From: Nipponacmea schrenckii
Lineage: Eukaryota; Mollusca; Gastropoda; Lottiidae
Direction of reading: 5' to 3'
Assembly (NCBI GenBank): GCA_030562195.1
Contig: JAUJPP010000003.1
Location: 27,311,398-27,375,397 of the forward strand
DNA: 64,000 bases
The translations under genes were made by a program, and so were the position numbers. This document shows, in pieces, positions 36,592-49,262 of the stretch (position 1 is the first letter of the stretch; each line of letters starts with the position of its first letter). The notes beneath the pieces are model-generated. The model ran no database searches and had not been told where the DNA came from. It worked only from the letters and a program-made list of their open reading frames with translations.

Positions 36592-37093
36592 AGAAGAATT
36601 TGTGAAACCATACTGAAATTACTGGAACGAAAGTACGTATTGTTCTAAATTGGAAATAACACACACATACGTATTTCACAACCATTTAAACTATATTTTT
36701 TAAATAGTCCATTTTGTACAAATGCTATAACATTTCTACAAAAAATTTTCTAAGCAATGCTAGTTATTTTCATTGAAATAAAATGTATTTAGTTTTTACC
36801 ACAATGCAGTGGATGGAAAGGGAGTATTTTCCTGGAGTCCAATTCTCTAAGTCTAAACTTAGATGATTTTAATATGCCCAATTGACGAATAACTTCTGAA
36901 AGCCACCATTACCTTGGCGTTAAGGAGATTAAGCCATTGTGAGGGTTAGAGACAACTCTCATTTTAACCACTCCGTCACTCCATCTTCAGTCGTTTTCTA
37001 GCTACGCCGCTACCTGTTTTGCACTTTTCTCGTTTGCTATTAAACTTGATACATTGGTAGCAATGATTTAAATATACCCAACTGATGAATAAC

Positions 37094-37190
37094 TAATAAA
37101 ATCCATTTTAAGTTTTGATTATATAAGAAAAAGCAATTAAGCAAATGAGATCATTTCTTATATAATCAAAAATTTCAAATGGAGTTTATT
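37094..37190. mobile_element. Small foldback element
   Basis: TTTTGATTATATAAGAAA (left arm) and TTTCTTATATAATCAAAA (right arm) are exact reverse complements. Outer parts (AATAAAATCCATTTTAAG versus AAATGGAGTTTATT) extend the arms to about 36 bp. The flanks carry a diverged repeat of CCCAA(T/C)TGA(C/T)GAATAACT (36888 and 37078). Confidence 0.55.
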
Positions 37191-37359
37191 TAGGTATTGG
37201 TTATTCTGTAAACAGGAGATTAGATGGAGCCAGATATAATATATATATGTTCCTGGAATGGTAAACAATTAACACATAAACTGATTTCTAAAAGACGAGT
37301 TAATCTTCATAAACATTGTTCACGCTACAAACAGACAGCGAATATTTAAATAGATATTA

Positions 37360-37432
37360 GTCCCGCAGTTAATTTCATAGTCCCGCAGTTAATTTTAGCG
37401 CCTAAATATGAGACCCGCAGTTAACTTTATTA
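37360..37432. repeat. Three-copy short repeat CCCGCAGTTAA
   Basis: AGTCCCGCAGTTAATTT occurs twice (20-bp spacing), and a third related copy GAGACCCGCAGTTAACTTT follows at about 37409. The ORF that starts in the third copy (37408-37695) has no recognisable similarity. Confidence 0.7.
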
Positions 37433-39100
37433 CTCGAAAACGTCATTATTTACTTATTACTAAATTTATTCTCTCTCTTCTGACAGAAACCTTTAATTTC
37501 ATTTCAACAAAGTCATTAACGAGCGTGAAGTGGGGAAATTTGATCTTAGTTTCATCTCATTACTACAAATTGCTCGAGAATTGTCAGAATAGCAGCCCCG
37601 CAGAATTCCAATATGGCGTCAATGGTTGTTACCACCATAGAGACGCACGTGAAATTGATCTAATTTTTAAAATAAAGAATCCATATAGCGTGTAAATGGT
37701 TTAATTTTGTTGAAAGATTGAGAGTTTGAATGTATTTTCTATAGAAGATATTTGACATAATAGATCAATAATCGACCATAAACCTTGTTTTGTTTTATAG
37801 ATATACACTTATTACCTTGTACGTACTCAGTTTTATTTGTTTTGTTGACATTTAGCAATGGATCATCCGAAATTATATGAATAGCAGTCTTTCGTTCTTC
37901 TTTCTTAATTGTCCAAATGTATAAAGTTGGCTCCGTTAAAAAGATATTTAGTAAGTTAAGTTGAGGGAGTAATCCTTGACTTCGTGGCGGCTCAAAAGGT
38001 GTGGTGGTCAGGGCTAAGGGGGGGGGGGGCATATGCCCCAAAAAGGACAAGACAATAATGATAAAAAGGAAAAGGTAAAAAAAGAGGTAAGTCTGGTCAT
38101 TCGATAGACCACTTGTGCCTGGTTGGTATGGTGTAGTGCCCTTTATTAAACAATCGTCGCAAGAAAATATACCCCTGAACCCTCCTAAAATAGCTACCAG
38201 TCTTCGGCACTGACTTCTCTTAAAAAAGAAGATACCGGGATATTTTCCTTTATTCTAGAAAAAAATAAGTGTTAGAAACATCGAGTCGAAAAGTAATAGA
38301 AGAAGAAATGATGTGCACAGAATCGTCTGTACTGATTACTATATCATCGCCTAATGATGTCTTTGTTTTCTTTTCTCAGTAATTCAATCGATTCAACGAG
38401 ATACTTAAAATGTCGAAAACCTGGCGAAATATTTACAGAGCAGAACAAAACAATAATCTAGCACATGGAAAATATAGACCTTGTCATAACACAGCTCTTT
38501 CTTATTCTTTCCCTCTCATTTACTCACTGTCAAAACACTTTACAATCAATGAGGTACAGTAATATACTCTACGTTATATATTCTTTCGTTTCCTGTTCAG
38601 CTTTTCTGACTCCAGTTCCGGTTGACTAAAAATAACGAATGCGAAAACGAGAAAACGAAATAATAATATTTTTGAATCTATTTACCAATGTGTGAGAGTA
38701 AAGAGCTAATGTTTGTTAAGTTAATGATGGGTTGAACGAGGGAAGAATAGAAAATGTCCTGAAAAATGAGATTGTACGGTATAAATTGAGCAGAACGATA
38801 ATCTTAAAAACGAAAAAATTCAGGATTATGTTTCCTTGCAACACTTTCAATGTTTTTGTCGGCTTTTCGACTTCATGTGTGTTTTATCCATATTGTTTAA
38901 CATGAGCTACACACAGATTAATGGCTAGGATATAATCTGTAGACGACAATAGCTGGAATTTCATGTCCTCAAACTCCTTCCCAAACCCTCCCCAAACCCT
39001 CCCCTAATCCTCTCCCTAGATGTAGCTACTAATAGTATTAGAATAGTTTTTTGAGAATGACGAAGGAAGCTTTTATAAATTTTCTATCTATATATTACGC
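37433..39100. other. Intergenic DNA, no gene recognised
   Basis: AT-rich with a G12 run at 38018-38029 and a C-rich stretch with repeated CCAAACCCTCCC at 38965-39015. ORFs at 37408-37695 and 37739-38050 lack recognisable motifs. Confidence 0.45.
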
Positions 39101-39160
39101 GTCTTCATTAGCCCATGCAGAAGAGTATGACGTAAAACTCCATTCATGTCATCTCATTTC
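39101..39160 (+). mobile_element. 3' tail fragment of the 55.2-kb SINE family
   Basis: TCTTCATTAGCCCAT, GCAGAAGAGTATGACGTAA and AACTCCATTCATGTCAT match the SINE tail in order, with a 5-bp gap and a few substitutions. This is a truncated copy on the plus strand. Confidence 0.7.
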
Positions 39161-39534
39161 TATCTACCTACTAAATTACCTAATGGGCGAGTATTTCAGA
39201 TCCACCTTGCCTCCCCCCTCCCATTCCAACCCTGAAACCTACCTCCATAGATACAGCTACTAATACTATTTCTAGTTTTAGTTCAGTAAAGCTGAGATTG
39301 ACGAGGGGGTTTGTGTATAAATATCAGATTCAATCTAAATGTCTAAATATCTATTAAACTATTTAATAGGCGAGTATTTCAGGTCGCCAGTTCAAGATGA
39401 AGCCTGGATAATCATGATGATAAGAAGTACCGAGTCTAGAAGAAGGGTAATAATTTCTTTATATACTCTATCATTAATAAACATTTTCATCTTCAAAATC
39501 CTTCAATCTTCGATATCATTTCGTCAGACATATT

Positions 39535-40455
39535 TGCCATATAAATGTTATAAATTCATGTTATTTTTCGCCATATACATTCATGTAATGTTTTGCCATA
39601 TAAATATGCATATTATATTCTTTGCCATATAAATTCATGTTATATTTTTGCCATATAAATTCATATTATATTTTTCCATATAAATTTATTTATATTTTTC
39701 CATATAAATTTATCTTATATTTTTCCATATAAATTTATCTTATATTTTACCATATAAATTCATGTTATATTTTACCAAATAAATTCATGTTATAATTTCC
39801 ATATAAATTCATGTTATATTTTGCCATATAAATTCATGTTATATTTTACCATTTAAATTCATGTTATATTTTCCATATAAATATATAGTATATTTTGCCA
39901 TATAAATTCATGTTATAATTTTGCCATATAAATATCATGTTATATTTTCCATATAAAATTCATATTATATTTGCCATATAAATTCATGTTATATTTTGCC
40001 ATATAAATTGCATGTTATATTTTTGCCATATAAATTCATGTTTTGTTTTGCCATATAAATTTATGTTATATTTTGCCATATAAATTCATGTTATATTTTG
40101 CCATATAAAATTCATGTTATATTTTTGCCATATAAATTATGTTATATTTTGCCATATAAATTCATGTCATATTTTGCCATATATAAATTTATGTTATATA
40201 ATTTGCCATATAAATTCATGTTATATTTTACCATAAAAATCCATGTTATATTTTTGCCATATAAATTCATGTTATATTTTGCCAAATAAGTTCATGTTAT
40301 ATTTTGCCATATAAATTCATGTTATATTTTACCATAAAAATCCATGTTATATTTTTGCCATAAAATTCATGTTATATTTTGCCATATAAATTCATATTAT
40401 ATTTTGTATGCAATTCATTATATTTTTTGCCATATAAATTCTCGTTATATTATTT
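39535..40455. repeat. AT-rich minisatellite, about 25-bp unit, about 36 copies
   Basis: The unit is TTTTGCCATATAAATTCATG plus TTATA. Length varies from 22 to 27 bp through slippage in the T run and small indels. The ORFs inside (MPYKIHVIFLPYKL-type) are repeat translations. Units decay at both ends. Confidence 0.9.
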
Positions 40456-42465
40456 TCCATTTAGATACTTCACAATGTAAATTGTTTCATTTTGTTAGTT
40501 CAGTTACAGTAAAACGCCGCCAGAAGCTTCTAGAATTATTCTTTTATTTCAATTAAATTTATTCAAAAACAAATCCCTTATTATGCTTAATAAAACGACT
40601 ATTAGATCTATTATAGATATATGTTAAAAGAGTGAATTGTTGAATCGCCCAGTGTCGGAAATTATCAAGAACTTTCATAATGAGATATAATAGAGGATGA
40701 TAGAAAGATTGAGTATTATTCTGTCTCTTATTACAGAAATTGCAATGTACCTATGTAAATAGCAGACAGTAAGTCAAAAACATAAAGGGAATGTTAGACG
40801 TTCCTAATATATAAAACCTTTTATATGCATCTAGGACAATGATACCATATTAGAATAATAATTAGACGCCTATGATCCTTCTTTGCAATAACACTAAAAC
40901 TAAATCTTTAATGGTATGTCTACCGTTAAAGCCTTATATATTGTACACAACCCTTACATATCGATATTTTAGAAGCATTTAGTGATAACAAGAACAACAA
41001 ATACCAGAGGTGAAAATTGAAATGACGAAGCATCGAATGGTCCTAAAATATATTTTCGTTCACTTAACAGTCGAATATTAAACATAAGTCTAAAGCTTTC
41101 AATGTGCGCTTTTTCAGGTTTGGATAAACAAGACAGTATAGATGAAATGAATGATAATTTGCCGAAAGTGACATGAGACTATGAGTGATATTATTTTACA
41201 CAATAACAGACTGAGACCTAGACTGAGACCTTGGATTCACTCAAATAATTCTGTAGTTTATTACTCGAAGCCTTGAGGTAATAATTATATCGTCGGAATT
41301 TCTTCCTGTCTTCCATTGACGCAATGATATTGCGCAGATGGAACTTTTCATTCCAATTCGTCTGAACAGACAATAAAGCTGGAAGCTGTCTCAATCAAAA
41401 CAAATCCGTTATAAAATAATTAATAGTATGTCATCAATAATGTCTAGTTTTATTGATCGGTGGGGAATAGGAATTCTTCTATCAATATTCTAAGCTTAGA
41501 AATCATATAGATTAAATTGTTATACGATTATCATGCATCAAGTCATTTCAGTGGATTACTGATAACATGCATAGTGTAGGTCGAAAGGTAGGGTTAGGTT
41601 GGGTAGGTAGGGGAACCCTTACCCTACCTAACCCTCAACCCTAAACCTACCTAACCCTTAGCCCCACCTAACCCTACTCTAACCCTTACCCTACCTTTAC
41701 ATATGATTTTTTTTTACCGAATAAGCTTTCTATTTTTCTCTAGAAATGTGTTAATTCTAACCCAATAAAATATACAAACTTAAATGCTTAAGAACGAAAC
41801 AAAGAACGTAAATCTCATTCATATTTCGGCTCTAAATATTTACATGTAAATTTTGGCCTGATTCGGTATTCGGTAGAAATTTAAAACATAAAACCTAATT
41901 TCTACTTAAGGCGGCATTCTCATTTGCGAACAAGAATGCCCTATAAAATAATGTGATAATAAACAGTTAAATTGAGATATATTTGTCAAGGTATAATATC
42001 AACTTCTCAACAGTCCCGTTTATTTCTTTAAGTCGAATACACATCAATATACAAGCCAATTCAACGTTTTATTTATTTGGGGGAGGATAATACAAGAAAA
42101 CACAACTGTCTGTAGTCATCACGATTGTGATTTGAAAGATAATGTTTACAAGGATGTACACTATGGTGTGGATGGTAGAGACCAATTAGTTAAAACTACA
42201 ATTAAAACTAAGGAATAATAAACTGCAGTCGACTGGTAATTATCATTTCCTTCAAGTAATAGTGACCCAAATAGTAATGGATAATCTGGACAAACTGAAT
42301 GTGATTTTTGCCTTGTACAATATGAATTAATATGATTATTTCTCTTAATGTGCAGTGATGCTTCTAAATGTCTGAACAAGGATTATGATGTTTCTTCTTT
42401 CATTCTACCAAGATGTTATTGCAAACTGATAATACAGAAAGATCAATACTACAATCCCCGAAAAC
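40456..42465. other. Intergenic DNA, no gene recognised
   Basis: AT-rich, with the telomere-like patch (41583-41700) listed separately. The ORF at 42161-42379 has no recognisable similarity. Confidence 0.45.
41583..41700. repeat. Telomere-like CCCTAA/TAGGG-type patch arranged as an inverted repeat
   Basis: G-rich GGTAGGGTTAGGTTGGGTAG on the left is followed by C-rich (CTACC)TAACCCT words (CCCTACCTAACCCTCAACCC, TAACCCTTACCCTACC). The units are degenerate relative to (TTAGGG)n, and the two halves are roughly complementary. Confidence 0.6.
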
Positions 42466-43520
42466 CATATTTACATATGAAACTATGTATGGTTCTTACA
42501 TAGAAATAAAACACACGAAAATATTATGGTTCTTACATGGAAATAACACACAAACTATGCATGGTTCTTACATAGAAATAACACACACAAAACTACGTAT
42601 GGTTCTTACATAGAAATAACACACCAAAATATCGTATGGTTCTTACATAGAAATAACACACACGAAACTACGTATGGTTCTTACATAGAAATAAAACACA
42701 CGAAAATATTATGGTTCTTACATGGAAATAACACACATAAAACAATGTATAGGGTTTTAACAAAGAAATAACACACACAAAACTACGTATGGTTCTTACA
42801 TAGAAATAACACATACAAAACTACGTATGCTTCTTACATTGAAATAACACACACGGAACTACTTATGGTTCTTACATAGAAATAACACACATAAAAATAC
42901 GTATAGTTCTTACATAGAATAACACACACGAAAATACGCGTGGTTCTTACATGGAAATAACACACATAAAACTATGCATGGTTCTTACATAGAAATAACA
43001 CATACAAAACTACGTATGCTTCTTACATTGAAATAACACACACGGAACTACGTATGGTTCTTACATAGAAATAACACACATAAAACTACGTATAGTTCTT
43101 ACATAGAATAACACACACGAAACTACGCATAGTTCTTACATAGAAATAACACACACAAAACGACGTATGGTTCTTACATAGAAATAACACATACAAAACT
43201 ACGTATGCTTCTTACATTGAAATAACACACACGGAACTACGTATGGTTCTTACATAGAAATAACACACATGAAACTACGTATGGTTCTTACATAGAAAAA
43301 ACACATACAAAACTACGATGCTTCTTACTTGAAATAACACACACGAACTACGTATGGTTCTTACATGGGTAAACCGAAACTATTAGATACTGAAGCTCTT
43401 ACATGAAATAACAACCGAAATACTATGTTCTACTAGAGAGAATAAAACCTACGAAACATATGGTTCTTATATGAAAAAGAAAAGACTTATATTCTTACAT
43501 AGAATAAAACATTACAAATA
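42466..43520. repeat. Minisatellite, 38-bp unit, about 27 copies
   Basis: The unit contains ACGTATGGTTCTTACATAGA followed by AATAACACACACAAAACT. Multi-unit blocks recur: the GAAAATATTATGGTTC pair at about 42511 and 42702, and the CTTCTTACATTGAAATAACA block at about 42829, 43018 and 43207. Units decay after 43320. Inverted copies of the same unit (TATGTAAGAACGTAGTTTTA) lie at 50890-51012 in the right palindrome arm. Confidence 0.9.
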
Positions 43521-44997
43521 CGTTTTATAATTTCAATTGTAAAATACAGTTTATAGTGTTATTTTGAAAGGCATACAACCAGAAAATATGCCTAAGATCT
43601 TAAAAGGATCACAAATACTTAAAAGTAAATGTCTAATGGTTTCACCTTAGCAGGGGATCTTCTGCAATAATTTTACTTTATTTTTGACTGTTGCGAAGCC
43701 TCATACATATAAATAATTAACCTTTTTGTATATTAATACACATAGATATTACATGTATATTGACATTGACTAAACCTAGTTCTTAAAGACTATACATTGG
43801 TCAGTGTATGAGTCTTCATCTTATACCTTGACTATTCCTTGTATCACGGCAGATTGTAAATGCATCACTTTTATTAGATTGTACCCCAGTGAAAAAACCC
43901 AATCAAAGCCCTCTATTATGTCTTTATGTAGAGAACTTTGATTGGCTATATTCTCTGGCGTACCATCCAATCAAAACCTTCAATTTGTTCAATTTGTAGA
44001 AGACTTCATTCTATGGGATAACATTCAAAAGGTCGCTGAATGCGAAATGAGGAAGTTGGCCAATACAGTTAAGGTATAAGATGAAGGCGGACTACCTTGA
44101 CCATTGTGAAGATTACCAAGGTTACAAATTCTAAGGATGAGGTCTTGTTCACTAGCATACTCGTCTGCTGAATACTTATGTAGAAATAATAAACGCCATA
44201 CATCATAAATGAGATACCGAATAAACACTATCAGATATGTGAACTCTCTCAAAGGGATTAAAAAAACCCACAAAAAACTATAGACCTATATACTTGCAAC
44301 ACTCTTCTATTTCGTTTATTAATATGTGTTATACCAGATTTCGATAAGACAAATTTTGTACGTTTCCATGTTCTTGATATTTTTGTAACAAATTGTCTGT
44401 CAAAACTAACAACTGTTGTAAGTGCAACTCTTGAAATTGTTAAAATATATTAGATACAAAATACTATAGTTACAGTTGATTTATACTGAATCTAAGTGCG
44501 TTACTTTTCATTTATAATTTATACATTTCTAGATTAGATAGGAGATATTTACATAATTTAAGTTTTTGAGAATTTTAATCTGAAACAATGTTATAATAGA
44601 AACATAATGAACCTTTTATCTGTATTCAATTCAGAAGTAGAATCGCAGACCTGAAGAAAACTATAACGTCAATATTAAAACAAAGAGAAAGTAAATAAAT
44701 AACAATAGAAAATGCTGATTATAGATTTCAAACTAGTTGTTATGATGTCGTATAGATGGATTCAAACTTATTAGTAATTATGATAAGTCTTCTACACACG
44801 TCCACTGAACAATTTGTCAATAATCCATAGCAATTCTAAGGAACTGATAGTCAAATAGTTTACTCTATTTTACTCTATTGTTTTTAAAGCTAAAAATACA
44901 TCTGTATCACCACTTAATTCGATTCAATTTCATCTTATTGTATACGAACTTGGTGTCTGAAAAGTTACTCAACATTGATGATATATAACTGGTAAAG
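43350..44997. repeat. Left arm of a ~7.7-kb inverted repeat
   Basis: The sequence is the reverse complement of 49263-51012. The inner arm (about 44000-44997) is nearly identical to its partner; both arms encode the same 82-residue open frame (44025-44273 minus and 50003-50251 plus). The outer arm (43350-43900) is visibly more diverged with indels. The left arm directly abuts the 40-bp array. The shared open frame is best explained by DNA duplication; the protein is not recognisable. Confidence 0.92.
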
Positions 44998-45000
44998 AAA

Positions 45001-48000
45001 TACAAGATGAAGTTTGTAATAACTTGACATTGTGAAGATGTATAAGATGAAGTTTGTAATAGCTTGACATTGTGAAGATGTATAAGATGAAGTTTGTAAT
45101 AACTTGACATTGTGAAGATGTATAAGATGAAGTTTGTAATAACTTGATATGGTGAAGATGTATAAGATGAAGTTTGTAATAGCTTGACATTGTGAAGATG
45201 TATAAGATGAAGTTTGTAATAACTTGACATTGTGAAGATGTATAAGATGAAGTTTGTAACAACTTGTCATTGTGAAGATGTATAAGATGAAGTTTGTAAT
45301 AACTTGATATGGTGAAGATGTATAAGATGAAGTTTGTAATAACTTGTCATTGTGAAGATGTATTAGATGAAGTTTGTAATAACTTGTCATTGTGAAGATG
45401 TACTAGATGAAGTTTGTAATAACTTGTCATTGTGAAGATGTACTAGATGAAGTTTCTAATAACTTGTCATTGTGAAGATGTACTAGATGAAGTTTGTAAT
45501 AACTTGTCATTGTGAAGATGTACTAGATGAAGTTTGCAATATCTTGTCATTGTGAAGATGTATAAGATGAAGTTTGTCATAATTTGACATTGTGAAGATG
45601 TACTAGATGAAGTTTGTAATAACTTGTCATTGTGAAGATGTACTAGATGAAGTTTGCAATATCTTGTCATTGTGAAGATGTATAAGATGAAGTTTGTCAT
45701 AACTTGACATTGTGAAGATGTATAAGATGAAGTTTGTAATAACTTGTCATTGTGAAGATGTATAAGATGAAGTTTGTAATAACTTGTCATTGTGAAGATG
45801 TACTAGATGAAGTTTGTAATAACTTGACATTGTGAAGATGTACTAGATGAAGTTTGTAATAACTTGTCATTGTGAAGATGTATAAGATGAAGTTTGTAAT
45901 AACTTGTCATTGTGAAGATGTATAAGATGAAGTTTGTAATAACTTGTCATTGTGAAGATGTATAAGATGAAGTTTGTAACAACTTGTCATTGTGAAGATG
46001 TACTAGATGAAGTTTGTAATAACTTGATATGGTGAAGATGTATAAGATGAAGTTTGTAACAACTTGTCATTGTGAAGATGTATAAGATGAAGTTTGTAAT
46101 AACTTGATATGGTGAAGATGTATAAGATGAAGTTTGTAACAACTTGTCATTGTGAAGATGTATAAGATGAAGTTTGTAATAACTTGTCATTGTGAAGATG
46201 TACTAGATGAAGTTTGTAACAACTTGTCATTGTGAAGATATATAAGATGAAGTTTGTAATAACTTGTCATTGTGAAGATGTATTAGATGAAGTTTGTAAT
46301 AACTTGTCATTGTGAAGATGTACTAGATGAAGTTTGTAATAACTTGTCATTGTGAATATGTACTAGATGAAGTTTGTAATAACTTGTCATTGTGAAGATG
46401 TACTAGATGAAGTTTGTAATAACTTGTCATTGTGAAGATGTACTAGATGAAGTTTGTAATAACTTGTCATTGTGAAGATGTATAAGATGAAGTTTGTAAT
46501 AACTTGACATTGTGAAGATGTATAAGATGAAGTTTGTAATAACTTGTCATTGTGAAGATGTATAAGATGAAGTTTGTAATAACTTGACATTGTGAAGATG
46601 TATAAGATGAAGTTTGTAACAACTTGTCATTGTGAAGAATGTATAAGATGAAGTTTGTAATAACTTGATATGGTGAAGATGTATAAGATGAAGTTTGTAA
46701 TAACTTGTCATTGTGAAGATGTATAAGATGAAGTTTGTAATAACTTGACATTGTGAAGATGTATAAGATGAAGTTTGTAACAACTTGTCATTGTGAAGAA
46801 TTTATAAGATGAAGTTTGTAATAACTTGATATGGTGAAGATGTATAAGATGAAGTTTGTAATAACTTGTCATTGTGAAGATGTATTAGATGAAGTTTGTA
46901 ATAACTTGTCATTGTGAAGATGTACTAGATGAAGTTTGTAATAACTTGTCATTGTGAAGATGTACTAGATGAAGTTTCTAATAACTTGTCATTGTGAAGA
47001 TGTACTAGATGAAGTTTGTAATAACTTGTCATTGTGAAGATGTACTAGATGAAGTTTGCAATATCTTGTCATTGTGAAGATGTATAAGATGAAGTTTGTC
47101 ATAATTTGACATTGTGAAGATGTACTAGATGAAGTTTGTAATAACTTGTCATTGTGAAGATGTACTAGATGAAGTTTGCAATATCTTGTCATTGTGAAGA
47201 TGTATAAGATGAAGTTTGTCATAACTTGACATTGTGAAGATGTATAAGATGAAGTTTGTAATAACTTGTCATTGTGAAGATGTATAAGATGAAGTTTGTA
47301 ATAACTTGTCATTGTGAAGATGTACTAGATGAAGTTTGTAATAACTTGACATTGTGAAGATGTACTAGATGAAGTTTGTAATAACTTGTCATTGTGAAGA
47401 TGTATAAGATGAAGTTTGTAATAACTTGTCATTGTGAAGATGTATAAGATGAAGTTTGTAATAACTTGTCATTGTGAAGATGTATAAGATGAAGTTTGTA
47501 ACAACTTGTCATTGTGAAGATGTACTAGATGAAGTTTGTAATAACTTGATATGGTGAAGATGTATAAGATGAAGTTTGTAACAACTTGTCATTGTGAAGA
47601 TGTATAAGATGAAGTTTGTAATAACTTGATATGGTGAAGATGTATAAGATGAAGTTTGTAACAACTTGTCATTGTGAAGATGTATAAGATGAAGTTTGTA
47701 ATAACTTGTCATTGTGAAGATGTACTAGATGAAGTTTGTAACAACTTGTCATTGTGAAGATATATAAGATGAAGTTTGTAATAACTTGTCATTGTGAAGA
47801 TGTATTAGATGAAGTTTGTAATAACTTGTCATTGTGAAGATGTACTAGATGAAGTTTGTAATAACTTGTCATTGTGAATATGTACTAGATGAAGTTTGTA
47901 ATAACTTGTCATTGTGAAGATGTACTAGATGAAGTTTGTAATAACTTGTCATTGTGAAGATGTACTAGATGAAGTTTGTAATAACTTGTCATTGTGAAGA

Positions 48001-49042
48001 TGTACTAGATGAAGTTTGCAATATCTTGTCATTGTGAAGATGTATAAGATGAAGTTTGTCATAACTTGTCATTGTGAAGATGTACTAGATGAAGTTTGTA
48101 ATAACTTGTCATTGTGAAGATGTACTAGATGAAGTTTGCAATATCTTGTCATTGTGTAGATGTATAAGATGAAGTTTGTCATAATTTGACATTGTGAAGA
48201 TGTACTAGATGAAGTTTGTAATAACTTGTCATTGTGAAGATGTACTAGATGAAGTTTGCAATATCTTGTCATTGTGAAGATGTATAAGATGAAGTTTGTC
48301 ATAACTTGACATTGTGAAGATGTATAAGATGAAGTTTGTAATAACTTGTCATTGTGAAGATGTATAAGATGAAGTTTGTAATAACTTGACATTGTGAAGA
48401 TGTACTAGATGAAGTTTGTAATAACTTGACATTGTGAAGATGTATAAGATGAAGTTTGTAACAACTTGTTATTGTGAAGATGTACTAGATGAAGTTTGTA
48501 ATAGCTTGACATTGTGAATATGTACTAGATGAAGTTTGTAATAACTTCACATTGTGAAGATGTATAAGATGAAGTTTGTAACAACTTGTTATTGTGAAGA
48601 TGTACTAGATGAAGTTTGTAATAGCTTGACATTGTGAATATGTATAAGATGAAGTTTGTAATAACTTGTCATTGTGAAGATGTACTAGATGAAGTTTGTA
48701 ATAACTTGACATTGTGAAGATGTACTAGATGAAGTTTGTAATAACTTGACATTGTGAAGATGTACTAGATGAAGTTTGTAATAACTTGTCATTGTGAAGA
48801 TGTACTAGATGAAGTTTGTAACAACTTGTCATTGTGAAGATGTACTAGATGAAGTTTGTAATAACTTCACATTGTGAAGATGTATAAGATGAAGTTTGTA
48901 ACAACTTGTTATTGTGAAGATGTACTAGATGAAGTTTGTAATAACTTGACATTGTGAATATGTATAAGATGAAGTTTGTAATAACTTGACATTGTGAGAA
49001 TTTATAAGATGAAGTTTGTAATAGCTTGACATTGTGAAGATG
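45001..49042. repeat. Satellite-like array, 40-bp unit, about 101 copies, centre of the palindrome
   Basis: The unit is TATAAGATGAAGTTTGTAAT followed by AACTTGTCATTGTGAAGATG. Variants are shared among distant copies (ACTAG for ATAAG, GACAT or GATAT for GTCAT, AATATC for AATAAC). A block of about 1.24 kb (45245-46480) recurs at 46767-48002 with an offset of 1,522 bp and almost no differences. Long minus-strand open frames (for example 45467-45790, 46989-47312, 48069-48392) are frames through the 40-mer, not genes. Confidence 0.95.
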
Positions 49043-49262
49043 GACTGGTAGTTAAACAGTCGTCTAAAGAAATTATAGACAGAAGGCCTACATACTGTAC
49101 GTCATTAGCAACATAATTAGACCAAGGAACCATTCATATCAAATAGACAATATTGTATTCGAGACAATTGAAGGCCCCAGTATGTGACAGGATGCATTGC
49201 AATAACATATTATTTTTATCAAAAGGTCTTAAACATAAAGAGAGGTAGTCTTTTAAACTCGG
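49043..49262. other. Unique spacer between the 40-bp array and the right palindrome arm
   Basis: About 220 bp that is neither array nor arm. It has no counterpart on the left side, so the palindrome is asymmetric around its core. Confidence 0.7.

Noticed and set aside
37408..38050. 95-aa and 103-aa ORFs as genes
   Set aside because: The first starts within a short repeat and the second overlaps a G12 run; neither has a recognisable domain.
39339..40556. ORFs with LPYKFMLYF-type repeats
   Set aside because: Translation of the ~25-bp AT-rich minisatellite.
41583..41700. True telomere or chromosome end
   Set aside because: Units are degenerate, occur in both orientations and are embedded in internal sequence.
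42413..42613. 66-aa ORF with YGSYIEI repeats
   Set aside because: Frame through the 38-bp minisatellite.
44907..48392. Many minus-strand ORFs of about 67-141 aa with YYKLHLIHLHN-type repeats
   Set aside because: Frames through the 40-bp array. Because 40 is not a multiple of three, all three frames are sampled in turn and stay open by composition.
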